Program-made: the position numbers and the translations under genes
Source of the DNA: Chromobacterium sinusclupearum
Lineage (GTDB): Bacteria > Pseudomonadota > Gammaproteobacteria > Burkholderiales > Chromobacteriaceae
Direction of reading: 5' to 3'
Assembly (NCBI RefSeq): GCF_002902845.1
Contig: NZ_PPTF01000022.1
Span: 1 to 32,711, forward strand
Length of the DNA stretch: 32,711 bases
Shown: in pieces, positions 1 to 7,700 of the stretch
Layout: every line of letters begins with the position of its first letter
How positions within the stretch are numbered: position 1 is the first letter of the stretch
Notes under the pieces: model-generated
What the model saw: only the letters and a program-made list of their open reading frames with translations
What the model was told of the DNA's origin: nothing
Database searches by the model: none

Positions 1-75
1 CGAACAGGATCGTGAAACGCCTTAGCGCCGATGATAGTGTGGCATTCGCCATGTGAAAGTAGGACACCGCCAGAC
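1..75 (+). rRNA. rrf: 5S ribosomal RNA, 3' end (first copy, truncated by window edge)
   Basis: The first 75 bases match the second 5S copy (163-277) almost base for base, including the conserved GTGAAAC and TAGCGCCGATGATAGTGTGG blocks. They differ at three visible positions (GC versus AT near base 19, and C versus T in the 3' stem). The sequence ends with the 3' strand of the terminal 5S stem, CCGCCAGA. The 5' part, and presumably the 23S and 16S genes, lie left of the window. The exact mature end is uncertain by a few bases. Confidence 0.93.
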
Positions 76-87
76 GCCCCATACGAT

Positions 88-131
88 AACGCCAAGTCTG
101 TGACTTGGCGTTTCGCTTCAAAAGAAGCGAA
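88..131 (+). other. Two adjacent perfect hairpins in the 5S-5S spacer
   Basis: The spacer between the two 5S copies folds into an 11-bp perfect stem (88-98 with 102-112, loop TGT). An 8-bp perfect stem (112-119 with 124-131, loop AAAA) follows immediately. The first stem is not followed by a clean T run, so a processing signal for separating the tandem 5S transcripts is likelier than a terminator. That role is inferred. Confidence 0.6.
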
Positions 132-162
132 TCCAGAATTACGCGACAGCGTTTACGTTTTT

Positions 163-277
163 TCTGGCGACCATAGCGAGATGGCTCCACGCCTTCCCAT
201 TCCGAACAGGATCGTGAAACATCTTAGCGCCGATGATAGTGTGGCATTCGCCATGTGAAAGTAGGACATCGCCAGAT
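163..277 (+). rRNA. rrf: 5S ribosomal RNA, second complete copy
   Basis: A complete 5S rRNA of about 115 bases. The 5' strand TCTGGCGA (163-170) pairs perfectly with the 3' strand TCGCCAGA (269-276) to close the molecule. Between them are the conserved loop elements, including CCCATTCCGAACAGG, GTGAAAC and TAGCGCCGATGATAGTGTGG. It is the last gene of the ribosomal operon and is followed at once by a rho-independent terminator. The 3' stem differs from copy one by a C-to-T change; whether copy one compensates in its own 5' strand cannot be seen. Confidence 0.95.
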
Positions 278-286
278 CCCATCTAG

Positions 287-315
287 AAAACCCCGGACAA
301 TCGTCCGGGGTTTTT
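287..315 (+). terminator. Rho-independent terminator of the rRNA operon
   Basis: A perfect 8-bp GC-rich stem, CCCCGGAC (291-298) with GTCCGGGG (303-310), has loop AATC, a run of A before it and a run of five T after it. It sits ten bases after the second 5S gene. The A-stem-T symmetry means it could also stop the convergent LysR gene that ends at 356. Confidence 0.95.
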
Positions 316-355
316 GCATTCTTGCGCCCAGATTCATCTGTTTCTTGATCGTGGC

Positions 356-1288
356 TCAAGCGGGAGAGGGTATGGACGCGTATGGCATCAGCCAGTTTCC
401 TGGGGTTTGCCAGATAGCGGGTCCCTTGCCGGAAAGCACTTCATCAATCATGTCGATGACGGCTCGAACACGTGAGGTCTTATAGAGATCGGGCGGTACA
501 ACAAGCCATATCGGATAGGTTTTGTCTTGCTCGGGCCAGATCTGTCTCATGTCCCCGCCCCACGCGGCGACAAAGTCCGGAAGTTCGGCAATCCCGATGC
601 CTGATGCGCAAGCCGATAGCATGCTCCATAAACTACTGAAGCGGGCTGCGACGGTGCCTTGGCCTATGGGTTCTCCGGATAGTTTTTCCATCTCTGTCCA
701 GCCGGTATTGACCAGTGGCAGTAATAGTTCATGTCCAATGAATTGAGTGCCGCGCAGCGGGGTTCCGCGGCGATCCAGGTAAACCTGGCTGGCATACAAG
801 TGTACGGATAGATCCGCTAGCTTGCGGACGATCAAGTCGGGATTGTTGGGTTTGACGGTGCGGATGGCAATGTCGGCCTCGCGCCTTGTGAGGCTGATGA
901 GTTCCTGCCCGGATACCAAGTTGCATTCAATCCGTGGGTGTCTGGAACGCAGATGCGTCATCGCAGGGATGACCAATGCCTGAGCAAGCGTATCCGTGGT
1001 GGCGATGCGTACGCGTCCGCAAGCGAGATTGTCCTGGCCTTGGGACTTGCTTTCCAACTTGAGTGCCGCCTGCTCCACTTGCATTGCTTCTGCAAGAATT
1101 TTTTCAGCCAGCGGCGTCGGGGTATAGCCTGAGGAGCCTCTTAGAAACAACCGGGATCCCAGGCTGCTTTCCATGGCGGCGAGCCTTCTGCCAACGGTGG
1201 CCTGGTCCACCGCCAGTAATCTGGCGGCTGCGCTTAAGGTGCCGTTGCGGTAGATGGCCAGGAAAAATCGAACATCATTCCAATTCAT
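356..1288 (-). CDS. LysR-family transcriptional regulator
   Basis: A 310-residue protein of normal LysR length. Residues about 3-60 form the winged helix-turn-helix (FFLAIYRNGTLSAAARLL, QATVGRRLAAMESSLGSRLF). The rest is the LysR substrate-binding domain, with TTDTLAQALVIPAM at the first strand and SACASGIGIAELPDF near the C-terminal half. The second of two adjacent ATGs was chosen because AAGG lies seven bases upstream; the first ATG (at 1291) leaves only four. It is divergent from the lipocalin-MFS-SDR genes, the usual arrangement for a LysR controlling its neighbours, and a 14-bp palindrome lies in the shared promoter region. Ligand and exact targets cannot be read from sequence. Base composition is lower in GC than in the window's housekeeping genes. 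Confidence 0.9.
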   Translation of the reverse strand: MNWNDVRFFLAIYRNGTLSAAARLLAVDQATVGRRLAAMESSLGSRLFLRGSSGYTPTPLAEKILAEAMQVEQAALKLESKSQGQDNLACGRVRIATTDTLAQALVIPAMTHLRSRHPRIECNLVSGQELISLTRREADIAIRTVKPNNPDLIVRKLADLSVHLYASQVYLDRRGTPLRGTQFIGHELLLPLVNTGWTEMEKLSGEPIGQGTVAARFSSLWSMLSACASGIGIAELPDFVAAWGGDMRQIWPEQDKTYPIWLVVPPDLYKTSRVRAVIDMIDEVLSGKGPAIWQTPGNWLMPYASIPSPA

Positions 1289-1299
1289 CATTGAACCTT

Positions 1300-1334
1300 A
1301 TGCAAGCTATGCAAATTTGCATGTTACTTATGCA
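1300..1334. promoter_or_regulatory. Candidate LysR operator: ATGCAAATTTGCAT palindrome with flanking half-sites
   Basis: A perfect 14-bp palindrome lies at 1309-1322. An ATGCAA copy at 1300-1305 precedes it and an ATGCA copy at 1330-1334 follows, so four half-site-like elements fall within 35 bases. The array starts 12 bases from the LysR start codon and 109 bases before the lipocalin start. Position and symmetry suggest an autoregulatory operator that also controls the divergent operon. No protein-DNA evidence is available. Confidence 0.55.
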
Positions 1335-1442
1335 GAGCTGAGGCTTTCTTTGAAAATCCATTTTGAATATTATTCCTCCTCGAACGATTATATATGCAAT
1401 CGGACTGTTTGGATTGATTTATCAAGACTAGGAATGGATGAA

Positions 1443-1967
1443 ATGTCGAATTTGCTGATTGTGGGCAGCTGGGAGCTGCAGTCCTATTTCAAACGCGATG
1501 ACGATGGGAGGCTTGAGTACCCCATGGGAGAGCATCCTAGCGGTTTGATCATGTACTCGCAGGATGGTCATATGTCTGTGCAGATCATGGTGGCAAACCG
1601 GCCACGCTTTCAATCGGATCAGCTGCATGAAAAGACTGAGTATGAAATCGGGCAGGCGGCGCGAGGATATTTTGCCTATTCGGGTTTATACGAGATCGAG
1701 GTTCTGGACGAAGCGGAGGCTGGTGATGACAAAGTGGTCCGCGGCTTGATCACCCATCATATGGTCAACAGCCTATTCCCGAACTGGGAAGGACGCTCGT
1801 TGATCCGGCAAATGCGCCTTCAAGATGATTTGCTCGAATTAAGCACATGCCAAGCCGGCATGTACAAGGGACGCATGATGACAACCCATCTGGTATGGCG
1901 GCGCAATCAGTATAAGCATGCTTTGCATCAGCTTGCAGGCCAGTCATTTGAATTGATCAATGCCTGA
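1443..1967 (+). CDS. Lipocalin-like domain protein
   Basis: A 174-residue protein starting MSNLLIVGSWELQSY. The opening GSWEL, then GEHPSGLIMYSQDGHMSVQIM, matches the lipocalin-like (Lipocalin_5-type) family, small beta-barrel proteins thought to bind hydrophobic ligands. VRGLITHHMVNSLFPNWEG and QLRDDLLELST-like strands continue the barrel. No signal peptide is visible, so it is probably cytoplasmic. The ATG at 1443 was chosen because AGGA lies nine bases upstream; an ATG at 1434 overlaps that ribosome-binding site. It is the first gene of a probable operon with the efflux transporter, whose start is 16 bases downstream, which points to handling of the same small molecule. Biochemical function is unknown. 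Confidence 0.8.
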   Translation: MSNLLIVGSWELQSYFKRDDDGRLEYPMGEHPSGLIMYSQDGHMSVQIMVANRPRFQSDQLHEKTEYEIGQAARGYFAYSGLYEIEVLDEAEAGDDKVVRGLITHHMVNSLFPNWEGRSLIRQMRLQDDLLELSTCQAGMYKGRMMTTHLVWRRNQYKHALHQLAGQSFELINA

Positions 1968-1983
1968 TGGTGAGAGTCGAATC

Positions 1984-3201
1984 ATGAAAAAAACCTTGAA
2001 TCATCCCTTCCTGATGATGCTATTGATTGTGGCGTTGGCTCCTATCGGCCAAATGGCAATCGATATCTATGTGACTGCATTGCCGGAGATGCGGAACGCT
2101 TTTCAGGTGAGCCAGCAAAGCATACAACTGAGCGTGACGGCGTATTTGGTCAGTTTCGCATGCGGGCAGCTGTTCTACGGACCGATTGCCGATGCCTACG
2201 GGCGCAAGACAGCTCTGCTGGCCGGGCTCGGCTTGTACATGATTGGCAGTCTGATTATTTTGCAGACGCATGCGTTTCCATTGTTTCTTGCTGCCCGAGT
2301 GATACAGGGACTTGGCATCGCCTCCGCCTCGGTTGTGATGAAAGCGATTGCGCCGGATAATTTTTCTGGTCAGAAGCTGGCGCATGTGATGACCTATATG
2401 GTCATCGGCTGGGGGATGGGGCCGATTGTCGCCCCCGTGATTGGAGCGCAGTTGCAGAAGCATTTCGGCTGGGAGTCCTGCCTGTATTTTCTGTTTGCGT
2501 ATGGCGTATTGCTCTGTGGTTTGACCATGTTTGGTTACAAAGAGTCATTGAAAGCGCCGGTGCCTCTGCGGCCGAGAGTGATGTTGAAAAATATTGGCGC
2601 CATTTTCCGCAGCAAGGAATTTCATCTGAACTTCCTGACCATGGGATTGTGCTATGGCGTGCTGCTGACATTTAATTTGTGCGCGCCCTTTATGGTGCAG
2701 GATGTATTGCATCAGTCCCCGGTATTCTTTGGAAATATTGCGCTGGCCATGGGGCTGACTTATTTTGCCGGGGTTTTCAGCAATCGGATCATCGCGGGGC
2801 GCATACGCGCTGCCGTACTGTGCAAGACGGCTTCCATCATCAATCTGGCTTGCGCCGCCGTGATGCTTTTCCTCGCCAATTGCTATGGCCTGACTTTGTC
2901 GGCTCTAATTGTGCCGCCATTGATCATCACTTTTTTTGCCGGCGTGATTTTTCCGAATCTGATGGCGCGCAGCGTGGCGCTGTTTCCGCAAATTGCCGGC
3001 CTCGCCAGTTCGCTGCTGGGATTCTCGTTCACCATCTGCGCAGGGGTGATTATGTATGTTTCCAGCTTATTGCGCGTGGATGTGCTGACTCCGCTGGCCA
3101 CCTTGTATGTCGTCGTGACGGCGCTCAGCCTGGTGATGATTTTTCATCTGTACGCCACCCGTACTCAGGAAACTGCGCAAGCCGTACCGGAAGTGCACTG
3201 A
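1984..3201 (+). CDS. MFS drug efflux transporter, Bcr/CflA type
   Basis: A 405-residue, roughly 12-helix inner-membrane protein of the major facilitator superfamily. Near the N-terminus it shows APIGQMAIDIYVTALP, typical of the DHA1 Bcr/CflA drug:proton antiporters. Motif A follows between helices 2 and 3 (GPIADAYGRKTALLAG), and helix 4 reads ARVIQGLGIASASVV. Members export antibiotics such as bicyclomycin or chloramphenicol, or self-made metabolites; the substrate here is not predictable. The start chosen is ATGAAAAAAACC, with GGTGAG about ten bases upstream. An ATG at 1960 overlaps the lipocalin stop and would add eight hydrophilic residues. Co-transcription with the lipocalin gene is likely. 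Confidence 0.88.
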   Translation: MKKTLNHPFLMMLLIVALAPIGQMAIDIYVTALPEMRNAFQVSQQSIQLSVTAYLVSFACGQLFYGPIADAYGRKTALLAGLGLYMIGSLIILQTHAFPLFLAARVIQGLGIASASVVMKAIAPDNFSGQKLAHVMTYMVIGWGMGPIVAPVIGAQLQKHFGWESCLYFLFAYGVLLCGLTMFGYKESLKAPVPLRPRVMLKNIGAIFRSKEFHLNFLTMGLCYGVLLTFNLCAPFMVQDVLHQSPVFFGNIALAMGLTYFAGVFSNRIIAGRIRAAVLCKTASIINLACAAVMLFLANCYGLTLSALIVPPLIITFFAGVIFPNLMARSVALFPQIAGLASSLLGFSFTICAGVIMYVSSLLRVDVLTPLATLYVVVTALSLVMIFHLYATRTQETAQAVPEVH

Positions 3202-3208
3202 TCGTTTG

Positions 3209-3239
3209 CCGCGGCGCAATGGCGCGCCGCGGACTTTTA
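3209..3239 (+). terminator. Hairpin between transporter and dehydrogenase (terminator or attenuator)
   Basis: A perfect 9-bp stem, CCGCGGCGC (3209-3217) with GCGCCGCGG (3224-3232), loop AATGGC, is followed by ACTTTTAT. The T run is short and interrupted, so termination may be partial. It lies seven bases after the transporter stop and 14 bases before the dehydrogenase start, and could reduce expression of the last gene of the cassette. Confidence 0.6.
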
Positions 3240-3252
3240 TCAGAAAACAATC

Positions 3253-4059
3253 ATGACCATACTCATTACTGGCGCAAGCTCCGGAATTGGCGCTGCTTGC
3301 GCCCGCAAGTTCGCAGAGGAAGGGCACTCGCTGGTATTGCTGGCGCGCCGGCAGGAGCGTTTGCAAGCCTTGAAGAAGTTTTTGAATGTGCCCGTTCATC
3401 TGATTTGCCAGGATGTGGCGGATGCGGCGATGCTGAGTCGCGAGCTGTCCAACTTGCCTGAACGGTTTCAGGGTATCGATGTTCTGATCAATTGCGCCGG
3501 CGTGACACTGGGCGATAGCGCGCCGCATCTGAGCGATCTCGATCAATGGCAACGGATGGTGGACACCAATATCAGCGGGCTCATTGCATGCACGCGCCTC
3601 GTGTTGCCAGGCATGGTGCAGCGTAATCGCGGCCTGATCATCAATATCGGTTCGACGGCAGGCAGTTATCCGCGTCCGGGCAATGCGATTTACTGCGCCA
3701 GCAAAGCATTTTCCAAACAATTTTCTCTGGCGCTGCGCGCGGACCTGGCAGGCAGTGCTATCCGGGTGACGTCGATTGAGCCGGGAACGGTGAAGGATAC
3801 CGAACTGGCGCTTGGAAGACTGGAAGGGGATGTGGAGGCCTTGAGGCGACAACAGATGCCTTATGATTACCTGCTGCCGCGAGACGTGGCGGAGACCGCC
3901 TGGTGGATCAGCCGTCTGCCGGGGCGGGTCAACATCAACAGGATCGATATGATGGCGACTTGCCAGACGTTTTCCCACCTTCGCAATAACAAAACATTGT
4001 GCTCTTCTCCCTTGCCCACCGGGCAGGATTTATCTGACCTGGAAATGATGTTCGCCTGA
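3253..4059 (+). CDS. Short-chain dehydrogenase/reductase (YdfG-like)
   Basis: A 268-residue NAD(P)-dependent oxidoreductase of the classical SDR family. The cofactor motif TGASSGIG is at residues 6-13 and NCAGV near 82. The catalytic Ser is about residue 134 (NIGSTAGS), and Tyr147 and Lys151 lie in YCASKA. ARRQERL after the second strand favours NADPH. The segment VNINRIDMMATCQTF resembles the C-terminus of YdfG-type 3-hydroxy acid dehydrogenases, but some 30 further residues follow it, an unusual tail. The ribosome-binding site is poor and a strong hairpin lies just upstream, so expression may depend on read-through from the transporter gene. Substrate unknown. Confidence 0.88.
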   Translation: MTILITGASSGIGAACARKFAEEGHSLVLLARRQERLQALKKFLNVPVHLICQDVADAAMLSRELSNLPERFQGIDVLINCAGVTLGDSAPHLSDLDQWQRMVDTNISGLIACTRLVLPGMVQRNRGLIINIGSTAGSYPRPGNAIYCASKAFSKQFSLALRADLAGSAIRVTSIEPGTVKDTELALGRLEGDVEALRRQQMPYDYLLPRDVAETAWWISRLPGRVNINRIDMMATCQTFSHLRNNKTLCSSPLPTGQDLSDLEMMFA

Positions 4060-4072
4060 TTTTCAGCCGTCC

Positions 4073-4477
4073 TCAGAAGCCCATCCCCTTATCTGTTGCC
4101 AGCGTCCATTCCGCCAGTTCCAGCATGGCATTGATGACAACGCTTGGCGGCAGATAGTCCTCGACAGGGCGGCGCGCGTCCGCGCAAGTTTTGCAGATTT
4201 TGACCATGGTGCTCTTGCCCAGAATTTCCGCCAGTCTTTCACCCAGGGAAGGATTGGCTCGCTGCTTTGCTGCCGCATGGCTGCGGTCTCGGCGTTCGAC
4301 CATCGCAACCGTTTGACGCAAGCTGCAGCGGGCAGCTTGCTGGGACCCAACGACGGGCGCCGTGTCGAAAGCGTGTGCTCGCTGCCGTAGGGGCTGGACC
4401 TTGTGACAATCAGAACATTTCACATGTGATTGTCCTGATTGTGGAAGGATTTGATCCCAGTTGGCTGGCTGCGGCAA
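4073..4477 (-). CDS. Doubtful hypothetical protein with Cys motifs
   Basis: An open frame of 134 codons from an ATG. It contains CSDCH, the heme-attachment pattern CxxCH, near residue 21, and CKTCADARRPVEDYLPP further on. No signal peptide precedes the CxxCH, which argues against a real cytochrome c, and I do not recognise the protein. It is convergent with the dehydrogenase, with 13 bases between their ends. It could be a small real gene, a decayed gene or a chance frame; I lean toward decay or chance. Confidence 0.2.
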   Translation of the reverse strand: MPQPANWDQILPQSGQSHVKCSDCHKVQPLRQRAHAFDTAPVVGSQQAARCSLRQTVAMVERRDRSHAAAKQRANPSLGERLAEILGKSTMVKICKTCADARRPVEDYLPPSVVINAMLELAEWTLATDKGMGF

Positions 4478-4586
4478 TGAATCCGGAAGGCGCGGATTGC
4501 ATGGGGTTTTTGCTGTGTCTATCTTGCTAGAGTGAGTGCTTGCAAGCTAAAGAATATTTTATATTGTCCAACAACTTTTATTGCAG

Positions 4587-4596
4587 TTGTATACAA
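4587..4596. promoter_or_regulatory. Palindrome TTGTATACAA upstream of putA (candidate GntR-type operator)
   Basis: A perfect 10-bp palindrome lies 115 bases before the putA start, in the AT-rich part of the gap. It overlaps TATACAAT, a possible -10 element. The form TTGT-AT-ACAA is typical of operators of FadR/VanR-type GntR regulators. Because this PutA lacks its own DNA-binding domain, an external regulator acting here would make sense. That link is inferred. Confidence 0.4.
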
Positions 4597-4711
4597 TAGT
4601 CCGATTGCCTGGAGCCTGGGGAGCGCTTGGCGGAGAGGTCTTTCGAGGAGCCGCTCAGCACTCGTTAACAGCCCCTGGTCCGGGACAGCAAAAACAATAT
4701 CGGAGAAACCC

Positions 4712-7700
4712 ATGCAGTTTGAATCTTTTGCTCATCAGCAGTCTGCCCTGCGCGATGCAATCACCGCCGCTTACCGGCGCGACGAGCGCGAGTGTGTGCA
4801 AGCCTTGCTTGCGCAGGCGGCGATGAGTCCTGAGCAGGTCGCTTCGGTGCAGCAGTTGGCGCGCCGCCTGGTGACGGAAGTGCGTCGCGAGCGCACCCGT
4901 GCCAGCGGCGTGGACGCGCTGATGCACGAGTTTTCGCTGGACAGCAGCGAAGGCATCGCCCTGATGTGTCTGGCGGAGGCGCTGCTGCGCATCCCCGATC
5001 GCGAGACGGCAGACAAGCTGATCCGCGACAAGATTTCCCGCGGCGACTGGAAAGCCCACTTGGGCAACAGCGCGTCGCTGTTCGTCAATGCCGCCGCCTG
5101 GGGCTTGTTGGTGACCGGCAAGCTGGTTTCCTCGCACAGCGCTTCCGGCTTGTCGGCCGCGATGACCCGGCTGATCGCCAAGGGCGGCGAGCCGCTGATC
5201 CGCAAGGGCGTGGACATGGCCATGCGCATGCTGGGCAAGCAGTTCGTCACCGGTGAAACCATTGAAGAAGCGCTGGCCAACGGCCGCGAACGCGAAGCGC
5301 GCGGCTACCGTTTCAGCTACGACATGCTGGGCGAAGCGGCGATGACCGAGGCCGACGCGCAGCGCTATCTGAATGACTATGTCACCGCCATCCACGCGAT
5401 TGGCAAGGAGTCGAACGGCCGCGGCATTTACGATGGCCCGGGCATCTCGGTGAAGCTGTCCGCCATCCACCCGCGCTACAGCCGCCTGAAGCATGAGCGG
5501 ATGATGACGGAGCTGCTCCCGCGCCTGAAGGCGCTGTTCCTGCTGGCCAAGCAGTACAACATCGGCCTCAATATTGACGCCGAAGAAGCCGACCGTCTGG
5601 AAATTTCGATGGACTTGGTGGAGGCGCTGGCCAACGATCCGGATCTGAAGGGCTTCGAGGGCATCGGCATCGTGGTGCAGGCTTACCAGAAGCGCTGTCC
5701 CTTCGTCATCGATTTTCTGATCGATCTGGCGCGCCGCACCGGCCACCGCTTCATGGTGCGGCTGGTGAAGGGCGCTTACTGGGATGCCGAGGTCAAGCGC
5801 GCCCAGGTGGACGGCCTGCCGGGCTATCCGGTGTATACCCGCAAGGTGTATACCGACGTGTCCTACCTCGTCTGCGCCAAGAAGCTGCTGGCCGCCCAGG
5901 ACGCCATCTACCCACAATTCGCCACCCACAACGCTTACAGCTTGTCGGCGATCTACAACCTGGCGGCGGGCAAGGATTATGAATTCCAGTGTCTGCACGG
6001 CATGGGCGAGACGCTGTATGACCAGGTCGTCGGCGCCGACAAACTGGGCAAGGCTTGCCGCATCTACGCGCCGGTGGGCTCGCACGAGACCTTGCTGGCT
6101 TATCTGGTGCGCCGCCTGCTGGAAAATGGCGCCAACTCGTCCTTCGTCAACCGCATCGTCGACGAGAGCGTATCCATTGATGAGCTGGTGACCGACCCGG
6201 TGGCCGAGGCCGCCGCTTTCGCCGGCCAGCCGCACAGCAAGATTCCGCTGCCGCTGGACCTGTATGGCCATGGCCGCCGCAATTCCAAGGGGCTGGACCT
6301 GTCCAGCGAGCATGTGCTGAACACCTTGCAACTGGGGCTGCAGGCCGCCGAGCAGCAACGCTGGGCCGCCTTCCCCATGCTGGGCGACGGCGATGTCACC
6401 GACGGCGAGCTGCTGGCCGTGCGCAACCCCGCCGACCACAGCGACGTGGTGGGCAAAGTGCTGGAGGCCAGCGCAGACGATGTCGAGCGCGCGCTGCAGC
6501 AGTCCGCGGATTTTGCCGCCAGCTGGGCGGCTACGCCGGTAGCCGAGCGCGCCGCCTGCCTGAACCGCATGGCGGACTTGATGGAAGCGAATATGCCGGC
6601 GCTGATGGCGCTGGCCGTGCGCGAGGCCGGCAAGACCTTGAACAACGCCATCGCCGAAGTGCGCGAGGCGGTAGACTTCTGCCGTTATTACGCGGCGCAG
6701 ATTGTCGCCGAGTTTGACAACGCCACGCACCCGCCGCTGGGTCCGGTAGTGTGCATCAGCCCGTGGAATTTCCCGCTGGCCATTTTCATCGGCGAAGTGG
6801 CGGCGTCTTTGGCCGCCGGCAATACCGTGCTGGCCAAGCCGGCTGAGCAGACCAGCCTGATCGCCGCCTACGCCGTGCGTTTGCTGCACGAGGCCGGCGT
6901 GCCGCGCGCGGCCCTGCAGTTCCTGCCGGGCCGCGGCGAAGTGGTGGGCGCGGCGCTGACCGGCGACGCGCGCATCCATGGCGTGATCTTCACCGGCTCC
7001 ACCGAGGTGGCGCAGATCATCAACCGCACGCTGGCCAAGCGCAGCGACGATACCGTGCTGGTGGCGGAAACCGGCGGCATGAACGCGATGATCGTCGATA
7101 GCTCGGCCTTGCCGGAGCAGGTGGTGGCCGATGTGCTGAGCTCGGCTTTCGATTCCGCCGGCCAGCGCTGCTCGGCGCTGCGCGTGCTGTATCTGCAGAA
7201 CGACATCGCCGACAAAGTGATCAAGATGATCAAGGGCGCGATGGACGAGCTGACCGTAGGCAACCCGGCCAAGCTGACCACCGATGTCGGTCCGGTGATC
7301 GACGCCGAAGCGCAGGCTGGCTTGCTGGCCCACATCGACCGCATGAAACAGTCCGCGCGCGCGGTGCATCAGACCAAGCTGACGGCGGACTGCGAGCGAG
7401 GAACCTATGTGGCGCCGACGCTGTTCGAGATCGACAACCTGGCGGAGCTGAAGCGCGAGGTGTTCGGCCCGGTGCTGCATGTGCTGCGTTTCGCCGCTTC
7501 CGATCTGGACAAGGTGGTGGCCGAAATCAACGCCACCGGCTATGGCCTGACCCATGGCATCCACAGCCGTATCGACGAAACCATCGCTGACATCTGCGGC
7601 AAGATCAAGGTGGGCAACATCTACGTCAACCGCAACATCGTCGGCGCAGTGGTGGGCGTGCAGCCGTTCGGCGGCGAAGGCAAGTCCGGCACCGGCCCCA

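Larger units (their letters stand above)
4060..4711. other. 650-base stretch without a convincing gene; putA leader
   Basis: No reading frame here shows a recognisable domain, a good ribosome-binding site and consistent codon bias together. The right part (about 4540-4700) is AT-rich up to 4600 and contains a palindrome at 4587-4596. A GC-rich leader of about 100 bases before putA follows, and I could not match it to a known riboswitch class. The left part may be degraded coding sequence. Confidence 0.5.

Noticed and set aside
88..112. First spacer hairpin as a transcription terminator between the 5S copies
   Set aside because: Only three T follow the stem, and it would cut off the second 5S gene, which has its own strong terminator.
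4267..4530. An 87-codon plus-strand frame upstream of putA
   Set aside because: It overlaps another weak frame, lacks a ribosome-binding site and shows no recognisable motif.
4601..4700. Possible riboswitch (glycine, guanidine or similar) in the putA leader
   Set aside because: The conserved cores of those classes could not be found and no consistent fold was evident.
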